64,000 bases of DNA. Origin: Iris pallida (lineage: Eukaryota; Streptophyta; Magnoliopsida; Asparagales; Iridaceae). Position 1 is the stretch's first letter; every line of letters begins with the position of its first letter. The notes beneath the pieces are model-generated. The model worked only from the letters and a program-made list of their open reading frames with translations, searched no databases and had not been told where the DNA came from. A program made the position numbers and the translations under genes. Shown piece by piece: positions 10,882-23,690 of this stretch. Location of the stretch: assembly GCA_029216955.1 (NCBI GenBank), contig JANAVB010016200.1:2309839-2373838 (forward strand), in the 5' to 3' direction.

Positions 10882-11944
10882 TGTGCCCTCCCTTACCACA
10901 GTAAGTACATCCAAAAGGCGCCCCCTGGCGCTGCTGCTGGTTCCTCGGCTGCTGATGCCGAACTGGTGCTGATATCTCAGATACTGCCGTCCTTTGCGAC
11001 GCTCCTGACTCATGAATACGGAGGTCGGGCGCTGGTGCCGATGTTCGCTGTACTGCTCCTCCGCCCCTGCTCTGAGAGTGAGTCCTCTTCTGGCCTCCAT
11101 GCCTTGTCACCAGCCTTTGTTGGGTGAGTTCATGCCTCCGGGCTGGCGTTAAAACGGCATCAAAAGTCTGATAGTCGTGCCCCTCTACAAGTTATAGAAT
11201 TTCCAAATGAAGTCCCTGTTGAAACCTCATCGCCTTCTCTGGCTCTGTAGCTGCCATTGTCGGTGTAAACCGACTCAGTCTGCAGAACTCTGCTGCATAT
11301 CCATCCACCATCCTTCCAGCCTGCTTGAGACTGATAAACCTCTGCTGAAGCTCATACCGTGCTACCATACCAAAGTACTTGGCCTTGAATCTGGTACGGA
11401 AGCTATCCCAGGGAACAGGATGCCTCAGTCCAACCTCTTCTGATTCCCACCAATCGCGGCCGAGATCCTGAAGTATCAGTCTGACCTGGTCAACCTTCTC
11501 TTTTGCTGGAACCTTAGCTGTAGTCAATATGGCCTCAGTATCCAGAAACCATGCATCCGCCGTTATGGCGTCCTCCGTGCCGTCAAAATATCTCGGGTTA
11601 AGTCGACAAAACCTCCATGATGCTCCCGAATCATTCGTAACACTTCTCTCAAGGGCCAATTACAATCCCTGATTCAGTAGCACATTCTGCTCCTGCTGTC
11701 GGGTCTGCTGTTACTGATGGACTGCCACTTGTTGCTGCTGAGTAGCTAAGAATCCCCGGATGACCTCCAGGAGTGCAGTAGCATCAGGTACTGGCGTCGC
11801 TGCTGGCACCACGGGAGGTGCAGGAGTTTCCAGAACCTGCGGTTCTACCGGCTCTGATATCACTTCCACTCGGATCTGATCAGGAGATTGCACTCCTTCT
11901 GGTTGTTGCCCCGTTGAGCCAGGCTCTACTGGTTGTTCCTCCAT
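10882..11944 (-). pseudogene. Element A gag N-terminal and core parts (broken)
   Basis: Three minus-strand pieces form A's Gag. 11944-11711 is the N-terminus (MEEQPVEPGS..., Pro/Val/Gln-rich, ending in a stop after VAVHQ). 11659-11192 is the Gag core: RLNPRYFDGTEDAITADAW, DLGRDWWESEEVG, DGYAAEFCRLSRF and RFQQGLHLEIL, then a stop. 11110-10882 is a basic, Gln/Arg-rich linker with the first ligands of a zinc knuckle (CTYCGKGGHTR) ending exactly at the B insertion. The next ligand, Cys, is encoded on the far side at about 2924, and removing B plus one CCTAG keeps the frame. Gag packages the element RNA. The start at 11944 is the first Met after the leader. Confidence 0.9.
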
Positions 11945-12173
11945 GTTGGCCTCGCCAGCTACTGAGAAAGAAGCACCCCTATATGGAAAGGCACATGATA
12001 TTAATTGTCAGGACGAGGAAGATTCGAGGATACAATTCAAGGGATCAATCAAGGTGAGGAAAGAGAAATTGAAACAAGTTATTCAAAGGGAACAAGTTTT
12101 GATTGAGAATCCTATAATAGTATCACCCCACAAGTCTGAAAAGTCAGACCTGCATGGGCCACCAATAAAACCT
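11945..12173 (-). promoter_or_regulatory. Element A leader with primer-binding site
   Basis: In sense, 9 nt past the LTR end (12174), TGGTGGCCCATGCAGGTC lies at 12164-12147, the same 18-nt site as in D and H. A small perfect hairpin follows at once (GTCTGA and TCAGAC around CTTT). The rest of the leader to the gag start is AT-rich. Confidence 0.75.
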
Positions 12174-13625
12174 TGTCACGCCCCAGTACCAAAATACAGA
12201 GACGGACTAGGCCAGCTACTCCATATGAGGTATTCAAACGTCATACGGCGATCGTGGCTGTCAAGAGACAAGGGGGTGTATGCTACATTCAAGTCACCTA
12301 TGGTCACACAGAACATCTACGTCTCAATCATTCAAAGCAAAAAAAACATAAATTAATGAACATATAAGATAAAGCAGTAAGGCATCCCTTACGCTTCATC
12401 AAAATGGTCATGGGGTTCTAGCTTTGTAAGGTAGCTAGCCCAGAGAGTCAAAGTTACATAATCGTATTCTGCTGTAGTCTGATTTAATTACAATTGTGTA
12501 AAAGACAAAATGTCTAGATTAGCCGGCTAAACAGGTGCCGGTGGCTAAACGCCAGGACATAAATAAAGATACAAGAGTGGTGGAGAAGAAACCCACTCGA
12601 GTCCCCCCGTCAGTCATGCTCCTAGTATGCACCATTGACGTCAGGAAAGAAAGTCGGATCCTCAGGCTCTGCTACACGATCTGGCCAAACAAAACCAGCC
12701 GGGTCAGCCCCGAAATAGCAAGTACCACAAGGGAGCACAAAAGAGTGAGATAAAACCCAGTCATAAATAATAATAATAGTAAGCTTCCGGTCGTAACCTC
12801 GATTCACAGCCTGTCCTAGCACGATAGACCAACCCAACAACCAAACAAGGACATGGGTTGGACCACGCACCATGACAGTCCGTGTCCCTCGGCTACTAGC
12901 GGAAGGCCCAAGCACAGTCAAGTCGTTTTTCAAGCGGCCATTCATTCCTGCGGCTTTCTATATTTGGCGGAGTTATCCCCGTTATACTGATTAAAAGGAA
13001 TCCTCAGATCGTGTCAACCCAGCAGGGCTAGCCTAACCATAAGACTTATAACACTTTGATTATGCACCAGTCCCCCGAAGAGCTACCGCGCTAAAACATT
13101 TAACACATAGCTCGTAGGAGTCGGATATAGCTATTCGCTATAGGCGAATGAAACCATATCCGTGGCGGCCAACCCGACACGTCAGGACGGGACCTGGGGT
13201 AGCTAGTATGGCACGATCTCGGGATTCTTCCCACCCAATGTATCTACTAAGTTAGTTGCCTAGTTAATCCCTAGGTTATCCTCAGAGTTCACATGTCGTG
13301 GTCACATGTTCACTCCCTTAGATGTCGTACATCGTACGAGTACTCCAAGAAAGGATCCGTACTGGCTCAAGGATTCATACGTATGTTTTCCCCTTCCTGG
13401 TGTAATGCAACACACAACACATACCACGTCATTGCCAACGACCATTACTATGTAAATGCTGGACTCTTGGGAGTACTGGCAGGTATCACGAAGGAACACT
13501 TAGCGCGTAGGATAGCACCTTGGTGCTCATATAGGTTATACCGTTGTACACACATAGGATCATCTAGCCTTCACATAGGTAGTCAGACTAGAAATGAAGA
13601 CTAATACACAAGGGAACATGCGACC

Positions 13626-14045
13626 ATGACTCATGCGGCTGGAAAATGTAGGCACATACGACTGGAAAAGAGTCATGCATATGTGGCCCGAAAGAAAGGG
13701 GCGTATGCGGCTCAGGGAGCTACGTCCCATGCGTCTAGAGAGTCGCTGGGCCTATGCGGCTGGAACTGCCAGCGCCATACGGCTGGAAAAATGGTCAAGG
13801 CGCATGCGGATGGAGGGTGAGATCTCATGCAGCTGGAGAAGAACAAAGTCCATGCGGCCAGGAAATGATATCCATGCGGCAGCGTTCTAAAGTAGACTTC
13901 TACGGCTCAAATACTTATGCGGCTACCTTTCTTATGCGGCTGCAAAAAGCCATGCGGCCGAAACTACCCAACGCTATGCGGCTCAGACGCTCATACGGCT
14001 GAGAATTGCATATGCGGCTGCTTTGCTCATGCGGCTGAGAACTGC
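13626..14045 (+). repeat. Degenerate ATGCGGCTGG repeats in A LTR
   Basis: About twenty variants of ATGCGGCTGGA (also ATACGGCTGG, ATGCGGCCGG) occur at irregular 15-40 bp spacing. The block holds the place of the GC-rich 55-bp array in B's LTR. Short reading frames across it are by-products of the repeat. Confidence 0.75.
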
Positions 14046-14533
14046 TCATCTTCCCTGCCAGAGCCTGTGTAGGCGAACCACAGAGAACCCAAATATTGCT
14101 TCGGCCATAACTTCCTCCAAATAGGTTAAAATCTAACTTTATAAAGGTTAAAACTGTGTAGAATCAAAATTCCTACAACATAGGACCATTGGTTTTCGAA
14201 AATAGCCAATTTTGATAGATCAAAACCATGAAAACCCATGAAACCCTAGATTTTAGGAACTTAGATCTACACAAATCTAGCCATTAAAATCAAAGACTTC
14301 AAAAACTAAACTTGTAGAGAATGAGAAGATGAACAATGTAGACAAATAAAATCAAGTAAAATCAAGAAAGGAAAAAAAAATACACTAATCTCCACTTTTG
14401 AGCAAGTTGTACTTGCCTGTGGAGTGGTAGTTGAGAAAAATAAATGGAGGAGTGAATGAAGAGAGAGAGAGAGAGAGAGAGTGTCACGACCCGCACCCTA
14501 GAGTTAGGGCACGAGAACGTAACGACGCCCAGC

Positions 14534-14556
14534 CTACGCCGCAGTGTCGGCGGTAG
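14534..14556 (-). promoter_or_regulatory. U5 hairpin in LTR C
   Basis: In sense RNA, CTAC then a bulged C, then GCCG pairs with CGGC and GTAG across the loop ACACTG. It lies about 55-75 nt before the LTR 3' end, flanked by AGCGTT and GCTGG. Equivalent hairpins occur in D, E, H and K. Confidence 0.7.
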
Positions 14557-15640
14557 AACGCTGTCCTAGGTCACAACATCTAGCATTATAAGACTAAACA
14601 GTTTATACTCCCCGAATGGGGGTGACATAGCAGATAAAGTCTCAATCACATCTAAGGTAGAGCATGATAAGAAGATAGATAAAACATGAAATCCCAGAGA
14701 GATACAGGAGATAGAAGTCTAAGTGTCTAAGATACATGAACCCAGAAGTACATCTCAAAACTCAAGTAAAGATACAATAATACCCAAGTAAATATAACTC
14801 CAGACAAAATGAAAACTACCTAAACAAACCCTACTGTGTCTCCTCTAGGCTAGCAGGCACCTCCAGGCTATCTGTAAAATTTATCAACAGGTCCAGTCAG
14901 GACGGGAACGAGTACAACTCATCAAGAAAACCCAAGTAAAAGACATGGAACTATAAAGCAGTTATAGACAGTTTTATTGATGAATATGGCAGTTTATATA
15001 CATGTGATGGCATGGAGAAACAGTAAGATACAAGAAAAGTAAGTAACTAAAACAAGAGGAGAATGATGGCAATGAAGACTGTAAAATAAATCTAGCTGAA
15101 CTACGTAACATAATGAGTCCAGGCAGTAAATGTAAAACAAGTGTAAAATGTTATAATCCAGTACGAGATGAATCTAATACAAGATGAATCCAGTACCAGA
15201 TGATTCTAGGTAGTGATCAAGAATCCAGGTGAGTCCAGCTAATCTAATAGTGTGTTTTAAAATACCGAGATCGACATGTAGACGGCTGTGGGTAATCAGG
15301 CACACCTCTCACTGATCAGGCGAGAGATGGCTATGCTTCCAGTAGATTCCAGTAGGGAGATTCCAGATTTGGGGTATGTCTACATGTCTTACTCAATATT
15401 TCTCCGCCCCGTAAACAAGTGAATCCAGAATTCGACACGAGAATCGAGATGAGTCCAGCCAAAATATAATGATTCCAGAAATAGATTCCAGAATAATTCC
15501 AGTAATTCCAGTAATAGAGGCCAGATAACATGGTGAGTGTGTCGCATACATGAATCCAGAAATACCCATACGTGTGGTATCAGAGAATCACATAAAACTA
15601 AATAGAACTGAAATACAGTAACTGGCAATTAAATAAGAAA

Positions 15641-15730
15641 ACTATCAGAGAATGTACTCGCCTCGATAACCTGAACAGCTGATAAGTATAGGGGAGGTCC
15701 CACTGAAGCCACAGAGTCCTATTTAAAGTA
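15641..15730 (-). promoter_or_regulatory. Conserved core block with TATA-like TTTAAATAGGAC in LTR C
   Basis: In sense, ACTTTAAATAGGAC (15729-15716) is followed about 60 nt later by GAGTACATTCTCTGATAGTT (15659-15640). E has the same pair in the same order, and D has the second part. This may be the transcription start area, but I cannot show it. Confidence 0.5.
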
Positions 15731-15784
15731 ACACAGGTTACAAGGGTTTTCAAATTGTAATAAAAGAAACTCCACAAGCAATCT

Positions 15785-15930
15785 ACATTATTCTAGGTCC
15801 TTCTAAGTCAAAACAACTCTAGGTCAACTCCGGTCAATAATCTAGTCAAACTAGGTCAAGTGTTGACTTACAGTTGACTTTGGGTCAACTGGTCAACTCT
15901 GGTCAAACATGGTCAATCTAATCTAATTAT
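15785..15930 (-). promoter_or_regulatory. W-box cluster in LTR C
   Basis: About eleven TTGAC cores (nine in sense, two on the other strand) fall within roughly 140 bp, nearly all as complete TTGAC[CT]. W-boxes bind WRKY transcription factors. The cluster is about 1.3-1.45 kb upstream of the LTR 3' end. Confidence 0.65.
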
Positions 15931-16184
15931 TAAAGTGTACTTCGTTATTTGTACGTCGAAACTTACGGCACGCAAATCGAGATAAGAAAATTATCGGTAA
16001 GGTTGATAATCTTATTATAGTGATCCACGTGTCCAACTTGTCAATTTCAGCGATGTGAGATCACTGGAATTGGCTGATCTCAGTTTCGTTGTACTAATCT
16101 CGAAATATGAACATTATATGAATTAATTATTAATTAATTATAAAAAGGTTAAACTCAGAGAAATTATCAACAAATATTTTCGGA

Positions 16185-16845
16185 CGATGAAATGAACATC
16201 GCCAACGTGTCCAGAATGGTCAAATTAGCTAGGATAGCCTACCCAACGGTCCAATTTGGACACAAGGGCAAAAAGGTAATTTCGGGTCAAAACGGTGTCC
16301 GTGTCGGAGCCGTTTTGTACCGAAAAATGTGCAAGAAAATAAGTCTACAAAATATAACAAATTATATGTCCACGAAACCAGAATGTCGATACGAACCCAA
16401 CGGTATCTCCAGAATTGGATTCCGTTGACCCGATCTCATTTTGGCCCGTTGACCAGAACTTAGAATTCCGATTTGCACAGAAATGCGTGCCGGAGCCAAA
16501 GTCCTCAAAACTCAGCAAACTACCTGTCAACGAGTCCAGAATGAGGATACGAACTCAACGGTATCTCCAGAATTGGATTCCGATGAGCCGATCTCAAAAT
16601 GACCCGTTGACCCGGATATTGGTATCCGACTTGCACCGAAATGCGTGCCAGACCCAATGTCCACCAAAACCTAGCAATTTATATGTCAACGAGTCCAGAA
16701 TGACGATACGAACTCAACGGTATCTCCAGAATTGGATTCCGATGTGCCGGCGTCAAAAAGTCCCGTTGATCCAGAATGTGGGACCCGCTTTGCACAGAAA
16801 TGCGTGCCCGGGTCCACGTTCTCCAAATCTAACAAATTTTATATG
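16185..16845 (+). repeat. 158-bp tandem repeats in LTR C
   Basis: Units start with CCAGAATG at 16378, 16536 and 16695 (158 and 159 bp apart), each with CTCAACGGTATCTCCAGAAT and AGAAATGCGTGCC; a more diverged unit precedes them from about 16185. A related block is found in LTR G near 59440-59730. Confidence 0.85.
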
Positions 16846-17189
16846 AAAACATGCCAGAACGACGCCACGAATCTAATGGTGGTGTCAGAAATGAAATCTG
16901 GAGTCCCGTGTTCAAAAATGGAATTTTACAAGTTGGAAATTACGAATTCGGACGGCCAACTTTGGCGTCGAATTCAACCAATCAAACAAGCTCAAACTGA
17001 AATGAAATCTAAAGGGGGCAGGAAGAGGGTTATACCAGCTTCGCACCGGAACTAGTAGTACGCCAAACGGAGCTGCGGTGGAGGAGATACAAGCTAACGA
17101 AGTTGGTCCCGCAAAACTGTCCAAATTTAATATAATTTAAACGGTCAACTTGGTGGCCGGTTTTCAAGTATCAAACGATAAAATTAACG

Positions 17190-17810
17190 GATGAAAATTG
17201 ACAGGAATGAAGGGGGATATACCGAGATTGCGACGGAGCGAAGAAATCGCCGATCCAACGGTCGGATCTCCGGAAAAACGCGTGCGAAGTCGCTGCGACG
17301 GAGCGCCAAAACGGACTCAATCTCGCGCGCGTCACGACGGGATGTCGTTCAAAACGCACGAATCGCCTATACGTCGCACCGGGGAGCGAGGTGGCGGACC
17401 CAGGGGTCGCCGGAGGGGCGCCCAGCCTAGGGGGAGGCACGGCCACGGCGGGCGTGGCCGACGGTGGCGCATACGCGCTTGTCCGCGCGCGCGAAGGACG
17501 CGCGCTGCTGCTGCCCGTTGCTGCTGCTGCGGCAGCTGCGCGGCACGGGGAGGCCGTCCTGGCCACGGCGAGGCCAGGGGCAGCGCGGCGACGCAGCCAT
17601 GCACGCAGTGGTGGCAGCGAACGTTGATGGTGGTTGTATGGTGTTCGGTGGTCGCCGTTGGTTTAGGGTGGCGGTGGAGAATGGCAATGGAAGAAGGAGA
17701 TGAAGGAGGAAGGGAATGGCCGGGGTTGGGCCGACGGCGGCGGAGTGAGGAGGAGGAAGTGGTGGTCGGGATGATGAAGTTGAATGTTGCTGTCGGGTGT
17801 GGTGTAGTCG
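17190..17810 (-). other. GC-rich block in LTR C
   Basis: A sharply GC-rich segment (CpG-dense, CGCGCG runs) inside otherwise AT-rich LTR. It has open frames on both strands with Arg/Ala/Pro-biased translation and no domain. L (54240-55000) and J (21900-22140) have a similar block in the same relative place, so I read it as an LTR part, probably near the 5' untranslated region, not as a gene. Confidence 0.6.
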
Positions 17811-19244
17811 GTTTTGTGTAGGAAGAGTTAAGTTGTTGTTGGAAAATTTGAAAGGGAGAGAGAGAGAAAGAGATAAGAGAGAGAGAGGAAAAAGTTATCC
17901 AATGTTGGGATTAGGGCCGGCTGTGCTTTGCCAAGGGGTGAGGAAAAGTTTCTATGTAGGATTTTTAATGGTTGAGATTTTGTTAGGGAACAAATGGCTA
18001 GGATTAAAAATGGAGAAAATAGTTAATTCCATGGGAATTAAATAATTAGAAATTCCCAAAAATATAGAAAAATATGTAGGGGAGTACCTAATATTTTTCA
18101 AGGGAAAAGAGGCTTAGGGTGGTGATGGGGGATAATGGATGGTGATGATTAATTTGGGGAATCAAAATGCTACAAATTAATTTGAGAAAAGATTGTCATT
18201 CCTAAGGGAATTAAATAAACGAAAAATTCCAATAAATATTAAAAATATGTAGAAGGATATTTAATATTATTTTTAGACACGAAAAAATGAGGGTGTCCCG
18301 ATGGAGGGTAACACAAAGCTGGACTGGGCTCGGTGGAGCCGGATTGGGTCAAAATTGGACATTGTGCAAAAATAGAATTAAAATTAGGTGTCGATGATCA
18401 TGAGTAAATAAGTAGCACATGGGGATTCCAATAAATGGGACACAAGTGACGGACGGATAGTAGGCTCAATGTGGGCCATGTCCATAGTTGGGGCTGACAG
18501 GTTTTGGTCGACAGGGGACCCACAAATCAAGTTGGAAAATGAATGTGACGCCGTGGCGTGAAATAAAATCGGGTCACGTCTCGGAAAAGTTGTGCGAATC
18601 AAATGGAGCTCAAAATGACGTATCTGAGTGGAAAACGAAGGTCATGGGTGACGAGCATCTCGAGTAGATCATTAATGAGGAGTTGGTTTCAAGAAACTGA
18701 CTGGTCTTGCGCTCCCAATTTAAATGTCATGGTAACGCGCTGAAAATGATCAAGAAAAAGAGTAGGAAAATAAATATCACTCAAATGGTCTAAACCGACC
18801 CGAAGTTCAGCGAAGCAGAAAGAGCACAAGGGAACAAGTTTGGGTGGGACACCATATACCGTCATGAAGGTAATCATGTCCACTCCAAAACTCGTGAAGA
18901 AGATTTCCAGAATTGAACATCCCTGATACTCCAAATATCAAAGGCATAGGAAAGTACACTTAAGGAAAATAACAGAAATAATTATTTATTGAAATTAAAA
19001 TCAATCAGTAAATAAATAAAAATAAAAAATCAACCCGAAATTCAGGGTGCTCACAGAGAGGAAGAGATATTAAATAGGGGTTGGGTTGGTTTATGAAAAC
19101 CCTAATCCCTAACCACTAATGATAAGGCTAAAAAGGCTACATGCCATCATTAATAAATAATAGACAAAATTTATGCACATGCTAAATACAGATACCGTCT
19201 ACAGAATTCATGAAGATTACGTATATCGGGATCGGGGAGTGACA

Positions 19245-19698
19245 TAAGTATACCCCAAATTAGACTCTATGTTTTTGTCATGCCAACTAGTATGGCTGTG
19301 ATAAATTTTAGACTCCATAACTAAAGCAGACATTTATCTTTCACACTATCCTCATCAAATATGTCATCAGAATATATCTTAATTTTGTCCGTAAAATTCA
19401 TCTCGATATCAAATCAAAGTTAACAACGAACACTAAGATTCAATCAACGAACAAGAAAAAGTGGACAGAAATGAGCGAAAAAAGATTTCGAGATATGGTT
19501 TAAAGCGAGATTCTCAGAGGTCAACCCTAGAATCTCTCAAGGAGTCCTAATATGTGATTGAGTACCAAACTTGCTAAAATATTCTATGATTCAAATCCTA
19601 ATCCTAGAGTAGGCTCGCAGTAGTACGGCTAAGCTTAAGTACTGCTACGACTTTGCATTAGTTGCAAAGACTGACCTGCATGAGCCACCATAAAAATG
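19245..19698 (-). promoter_or_regulatory. Element J leader with primer site and hairpin
   Basis: In sense, 8 nt after J's LTR end, TGGTGGCTCATGCAGGTC occupies 19690-19673. A hairpin follows with arms 19649-19639 and 19626-19616 (CGTAGCAGTAC and GTACTACTGCG, ten of eleven pairs counting one G-U). After that, wording shared with the H leader (CTCAATCACAT, CTTTGAGAG-like). No gag is reached before the element is cut by the end of A at 19244. Confidence 0.7.
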
Positions 19699-20941
19699 TG
19701 TCACGATCCGTATCCGAATATTCGAGAACGAGTACGTGGTCCACGTGCAGCCTATGTCGTAGTATCAATGGTAGAATGCTATCAAGTACCCAATAATATC
19801 TACACCATCTATATGATCCACAATAACACATGTACTCAAATTACATCACAAACAGCTAAGGAAGTTATGAAATAGAAAATATATCAATAACACTAAAACA
19901 ACTAAAGTCTACAAATGAACATACATAACAAGAATGTATCGGAGACAAATCCTATAACTGAACATAAATCTATAAAAAAATGGCCTAGAGCTCTCAGATG
20001 TCAACTCACGATCTAAAGTACATCGAGATCTGTCATCATGAAGTCCAGGGTGTGGGGCATAACATTACCTAAAAATAGTTATCAAGTCATGATTGAAGCG
20101 AAGTAATAACTCTGAAAGCAATTTCATTGCATGGTAGAAAATATGTAACTCGTAATAAAATAATATACATGATGTATTGGAATAGAAACATAGAGAAATA
20201 GCATCACGAAGATATAAGAAAACTGCTCCAAGAATAAGATAGAGAACATGTTAACTTGAAATAAACACAAGTAATTTAGAGCATAAGACAGTATTGTGAT
20301 TGGTTTATGTTGTACATGATTATTCTACGGTAACTCGATTATATGTGAAAGGTATAATCGACATATACATGATTACACTAAGGGATTTAATCACATAACT
20401 ACTTCTACTCTCCCGCCCCAATCAATACACATATATCTGATCACGACATGTTACATACATGTTTATTATTTGTACATGAAGAACATATGAGTACATAAGA
20501 GTATATGAGAGCACATGAGTGTACATGAATAATACGAATACAAGGAGTACACGATGTACATGATAAAGTACATGAACATGAAATATCCGAGATACCCGAT
20601 AAGGGATAACATCTCCTGACAAGATCCATTTGGTATCAATCTATGTAACAATGTGTTAACATCAAGTAGTCTAGAGCAGTTAATACAAATACTATCATGA
20701 TGAAAGCAATAAGAGGTAGGTACTCCTCAATTTGGTTGGAGTCGACGTGCGCGACACGAACTTGTCGACACGAAATAGGTACGATGCTATGCTCCACAAG
20801 ATGGTCTCAAATAATGACAAGAGCAGTTTCATTAAGTCTAGAATTGTCCAAATAGCCCAATTTAGTATATAGCAGCCCACAATCAGAGTTCGGCACGATA
20901 ATCGATTCAAGAAATAAGAAACGAGCATAATAGTCGCGATT

Positions 20942-21152
<211 letters not shown>

Positions 21153-21301
21153 CCTGGAAAATTATTTAAAGTATTTAGAACTGTACTTTTGATTAATCAT
21201 AAGGGCTTTGAAAATATATTAAAAAAAAATACTCTAGTACTAAATCTCCAACTTATCAAATAGAATTTTTAGGTCAAAACTAAATAATAATATTTTAGAA
21301 T

Positions 21302-21303
<2 letters not shown>

Positions 21304-21379
<76 letters not shown>
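21304..21379. repeat. (TA)n array in J LTR
   Basis: A second uninterrupted TA run of about 75 bp. A (CA)n run follows at 21597-21626. Confidence 0.95.
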
Positions 21380-21381
<2 letters not shown>

Positions 21382-21595
21382 CAAATAAATAATAATATTA
21401 ATAATACCAATAATGATAATAAAGTACAATGCATATACTTTATATACGTATATAAAAAATACATTTATATACATAAATATACTTATGCATAAAAGTATAA
21501 AAATTCATATACAATTATACCCACATTTTATTTATACAAGGCTAGTAATATACGTTTACATCTAATATATTTACATGTATACATGTGTACCTATA

Positions 21596-21632
<37 letters not shown>

Positions 21633-22151
21633 ATATACCTATATATATCTACAGCTCTAAACATACAAATCCTAATCGTACTGTTATTAACCTAATGATT
21701 TAATCAAAGTTAAAGCCTAATTAAAACACTAATTAATCAGTCAAATAAAAAGGCCATGTTGTTGTCCAAATCGATCCCTAAATGTCTTAACTACTCCATT
21801 GAGGGAATAAAAAGGGGAGTGAACTCAGTGAAGCTGCTGCTTCACTCAATCTCCCCCAAAATTTCTAAAGGAAATGAATAGAGAGAAGGAAGAAAGGGAG
21901 CTCACAGGAGGGAGGTCTCGTGTATTAGCGGAGGAGCTCCGCCGGGTCGGGGCCATGGCGGTGGTCGCTGGTACCAAGCGGGCGTGGCAAAACGGCTCGG
22001 CCCTGCGCTCGTCGGCGCAGATCTGGACGCACGGTGAGGCACAATGCTGGGTCCAGGAGACGGATTCGTCACCGGTGAGGACCTATGAAGGCAAAGGGGT
22101 CTGGACAAGGTGGCACGGCGGTTGCCGGCGCAGGTGGTGAGTGGTCATTCT

Positions 22152-23160
22152 CAGGGCCGGCCCAGAATATTTTGATGCCCAGGACGAAATACAAAATGAT
22201 GCCCCTTCTTCAAAAATATATTAGAAATAAAGTATCAAATTTTTTTTGAATGATACAATAAACCAAAGTGAACTCTTTTAGACTGGGGCCTGATACATGC
22301 CAGCTAACCTTAAATTTTGTATCAGGAATATATCTTGCTAAATGGCAATTCTACTTCCGTAGTTAAAAAAAAATTCAATGCAATATGCTATTTAACATTT
22401 CTTGTTTTTGTTTTTTCAATACTAGGATTGAGATATATGGACTTGTTTGCCTAATTTATCAACAACAGAGAAACTCAAGAAACATAAAAAAGAGCCAAAA
22501 TCATGAGAAACAAAAGTTACAAGAGGAACAAAAGTTTCAAAACATTTCAGTTTGAAAACAAAATCATTGTAAAATCTTAAGTGCAAAGATTTACGAAAAG
22601 ATATTCAACACTAGGAACAAAGTATAATTTTAAGCGTGAAATCTTAAGTGCAAAGATAAACAAAAAAACTTATCACCATCGACTATCGGTATTCAACACC
22701 AACGTGGGATCAAGTATAACTCACAACACGTAGTGAGCTATATATACTACATAAGCTGATTGAAACTTAGTTACTATGAACACGTGCATAAATAGAGATA
22801 TTACGAAGGAAGACCAAAGATCTACTACAAACAATATGTATCCTAGTTTTTAAAGATGTAAAATTCCAAGTTTGTGCTTGTGTCTGTGCAAAGTAGATTA
22901 TATGTAAATATAACTTGGAACTTTCGAAAAACAAACTACATCAATAAAACCCCTCATTGAAAAGATGGGGGCAAAGAGGATTGTCCTCAATCATCAACGA
23001 CAAAGGAAACTTAAAAAACATAATAAAGCCAACATCATGAGGAATAAAAGTTACAAAATATTTCAATTCTCAAAATAAAAGCCTTATTAAAATATCAGGT
23101 TCACATTGATACCTCTATCTCACCTTTTTGTCTCCTCTTCCTGTCAAGGCTCAAGCAGAG

Positions 23161-23198
<38 letters not shown>

Positions 23199-23682
23199 TT
23201 CCGCAAGCTTGTCTGTTGCCGTGGCCTTCTTTGCGTAGTCTTACATCGTGGAATACTTGTGAAGGATTCTAGGAGAAGAAATTGAAGAAAATTAGAAATT
23301 TTGTTTCAATTATAAGCAAAAGAGAGAATGAAGAGAGAATTAAAATAAACAATTAAAAAAATTTATTGCTGGTCAACTGAAATCGGAAGCGGCGTGAAGA
23401 ACTTTTTTCTCTCATAAATGCAAAGAAAATCTGAAGCGATGGAAAGACTAGTTTTTTTCCTTTGAAATTAAAGAGTCGGACGACTATCCAATTCCCATGC
23501 GTCATGTCCTATTTGCTGAATTGCTATAATAATTTTCTTCGGACCTTGGACTTTGAAGAAGAAATCAGAGTAACAATGTTTCATTATTTATTATTATTAC
23601 TGACTTTTAAAAAAAATTGGGGCACCTTGGGATTTGAGGCCCAGGGCGCAAGCCCTGTCTGTCCCTCCTCCGGGCCGCCCTG
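22152..23682. mobile_element. Non-autonomous hAT DNA transposon
   Basis: The ends are CAGGGCCGGCCC on the left and, read inward from the right, CAGGGCGGCCC, an imperfect terminal inverted repeat. A perfect 8-bp duplication GTCATTCT flanks it (22144-22151 and 23683-23690); 8 bp is diagnostic of hAT. Subterminal gatgccc and gaggcccagggcgc motifs fit the plant Tip100-like group. The 1531-bp body encodes no transposase that I can see; it has an internal duplication (aaacataa...gccaa..atcatgag at about 22477-22512 and 23010-23045) and a GA run near 23160-23200. It needs a transposase in trans. Confidence 0.9.
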
Positions 23683-23690
23683 GTCATTCT

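Larger units (their letters stand above)
14482..19055 (-). mobile_element. Solo LTR C (4574 bp gypsy LTR)
   Basis: In sense it starts TGTGAGCACCCTGAATTTCG at 19055 and ends GGGTGCGGGTCGTGACA at 14482. GAGAG flanks both ends (14477-14481 and 19056-19060); the site lies in a GA repeat, so the duplication alone is weak evidence. There is one TG...CA unit with no second LTR and no interior, so it is what remains after LTR-LTR recombination. Within it lie the U5 hairpin, a W-box array, a 158-bp tandem array and a GC-rich block, in the order also seen in D and E LTRs. Confidence 0.88.
12174..19244 (-). repeat. Element A 5' LTR, interrupted by solo LTR C
   Basis: In sense it starts TGTCACTCCCCGATCCCG at 19244 and ends GGGGCGTGACA at 12174. 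Subtracting C (14482-19055) and one GAGAG duplication leaves about 2.5 kb. Its layout follows B's LTR: a GC-rich repeat block (13626-14045) next to an AT-rich stretch with ataacttcctccaaata and acaacatagga, then purine-rich gagagaga sequence. This supports a common origin of the A and B LTRs despite low identity. Confidence 0.85.

Noticed and set aside
16185..16845. CRISPR-like or satellite array
   Set aside because: The 158-bp units are contiguous tandem repeats inside an LTR of a plant element, without spacers.
17198..17821. A 207-residue Arg/Gly-rich frame in C
   Set aside because: It is open because the block is GC-rich; several overlapping frames on both strands are equally open, and no family is recognisable.
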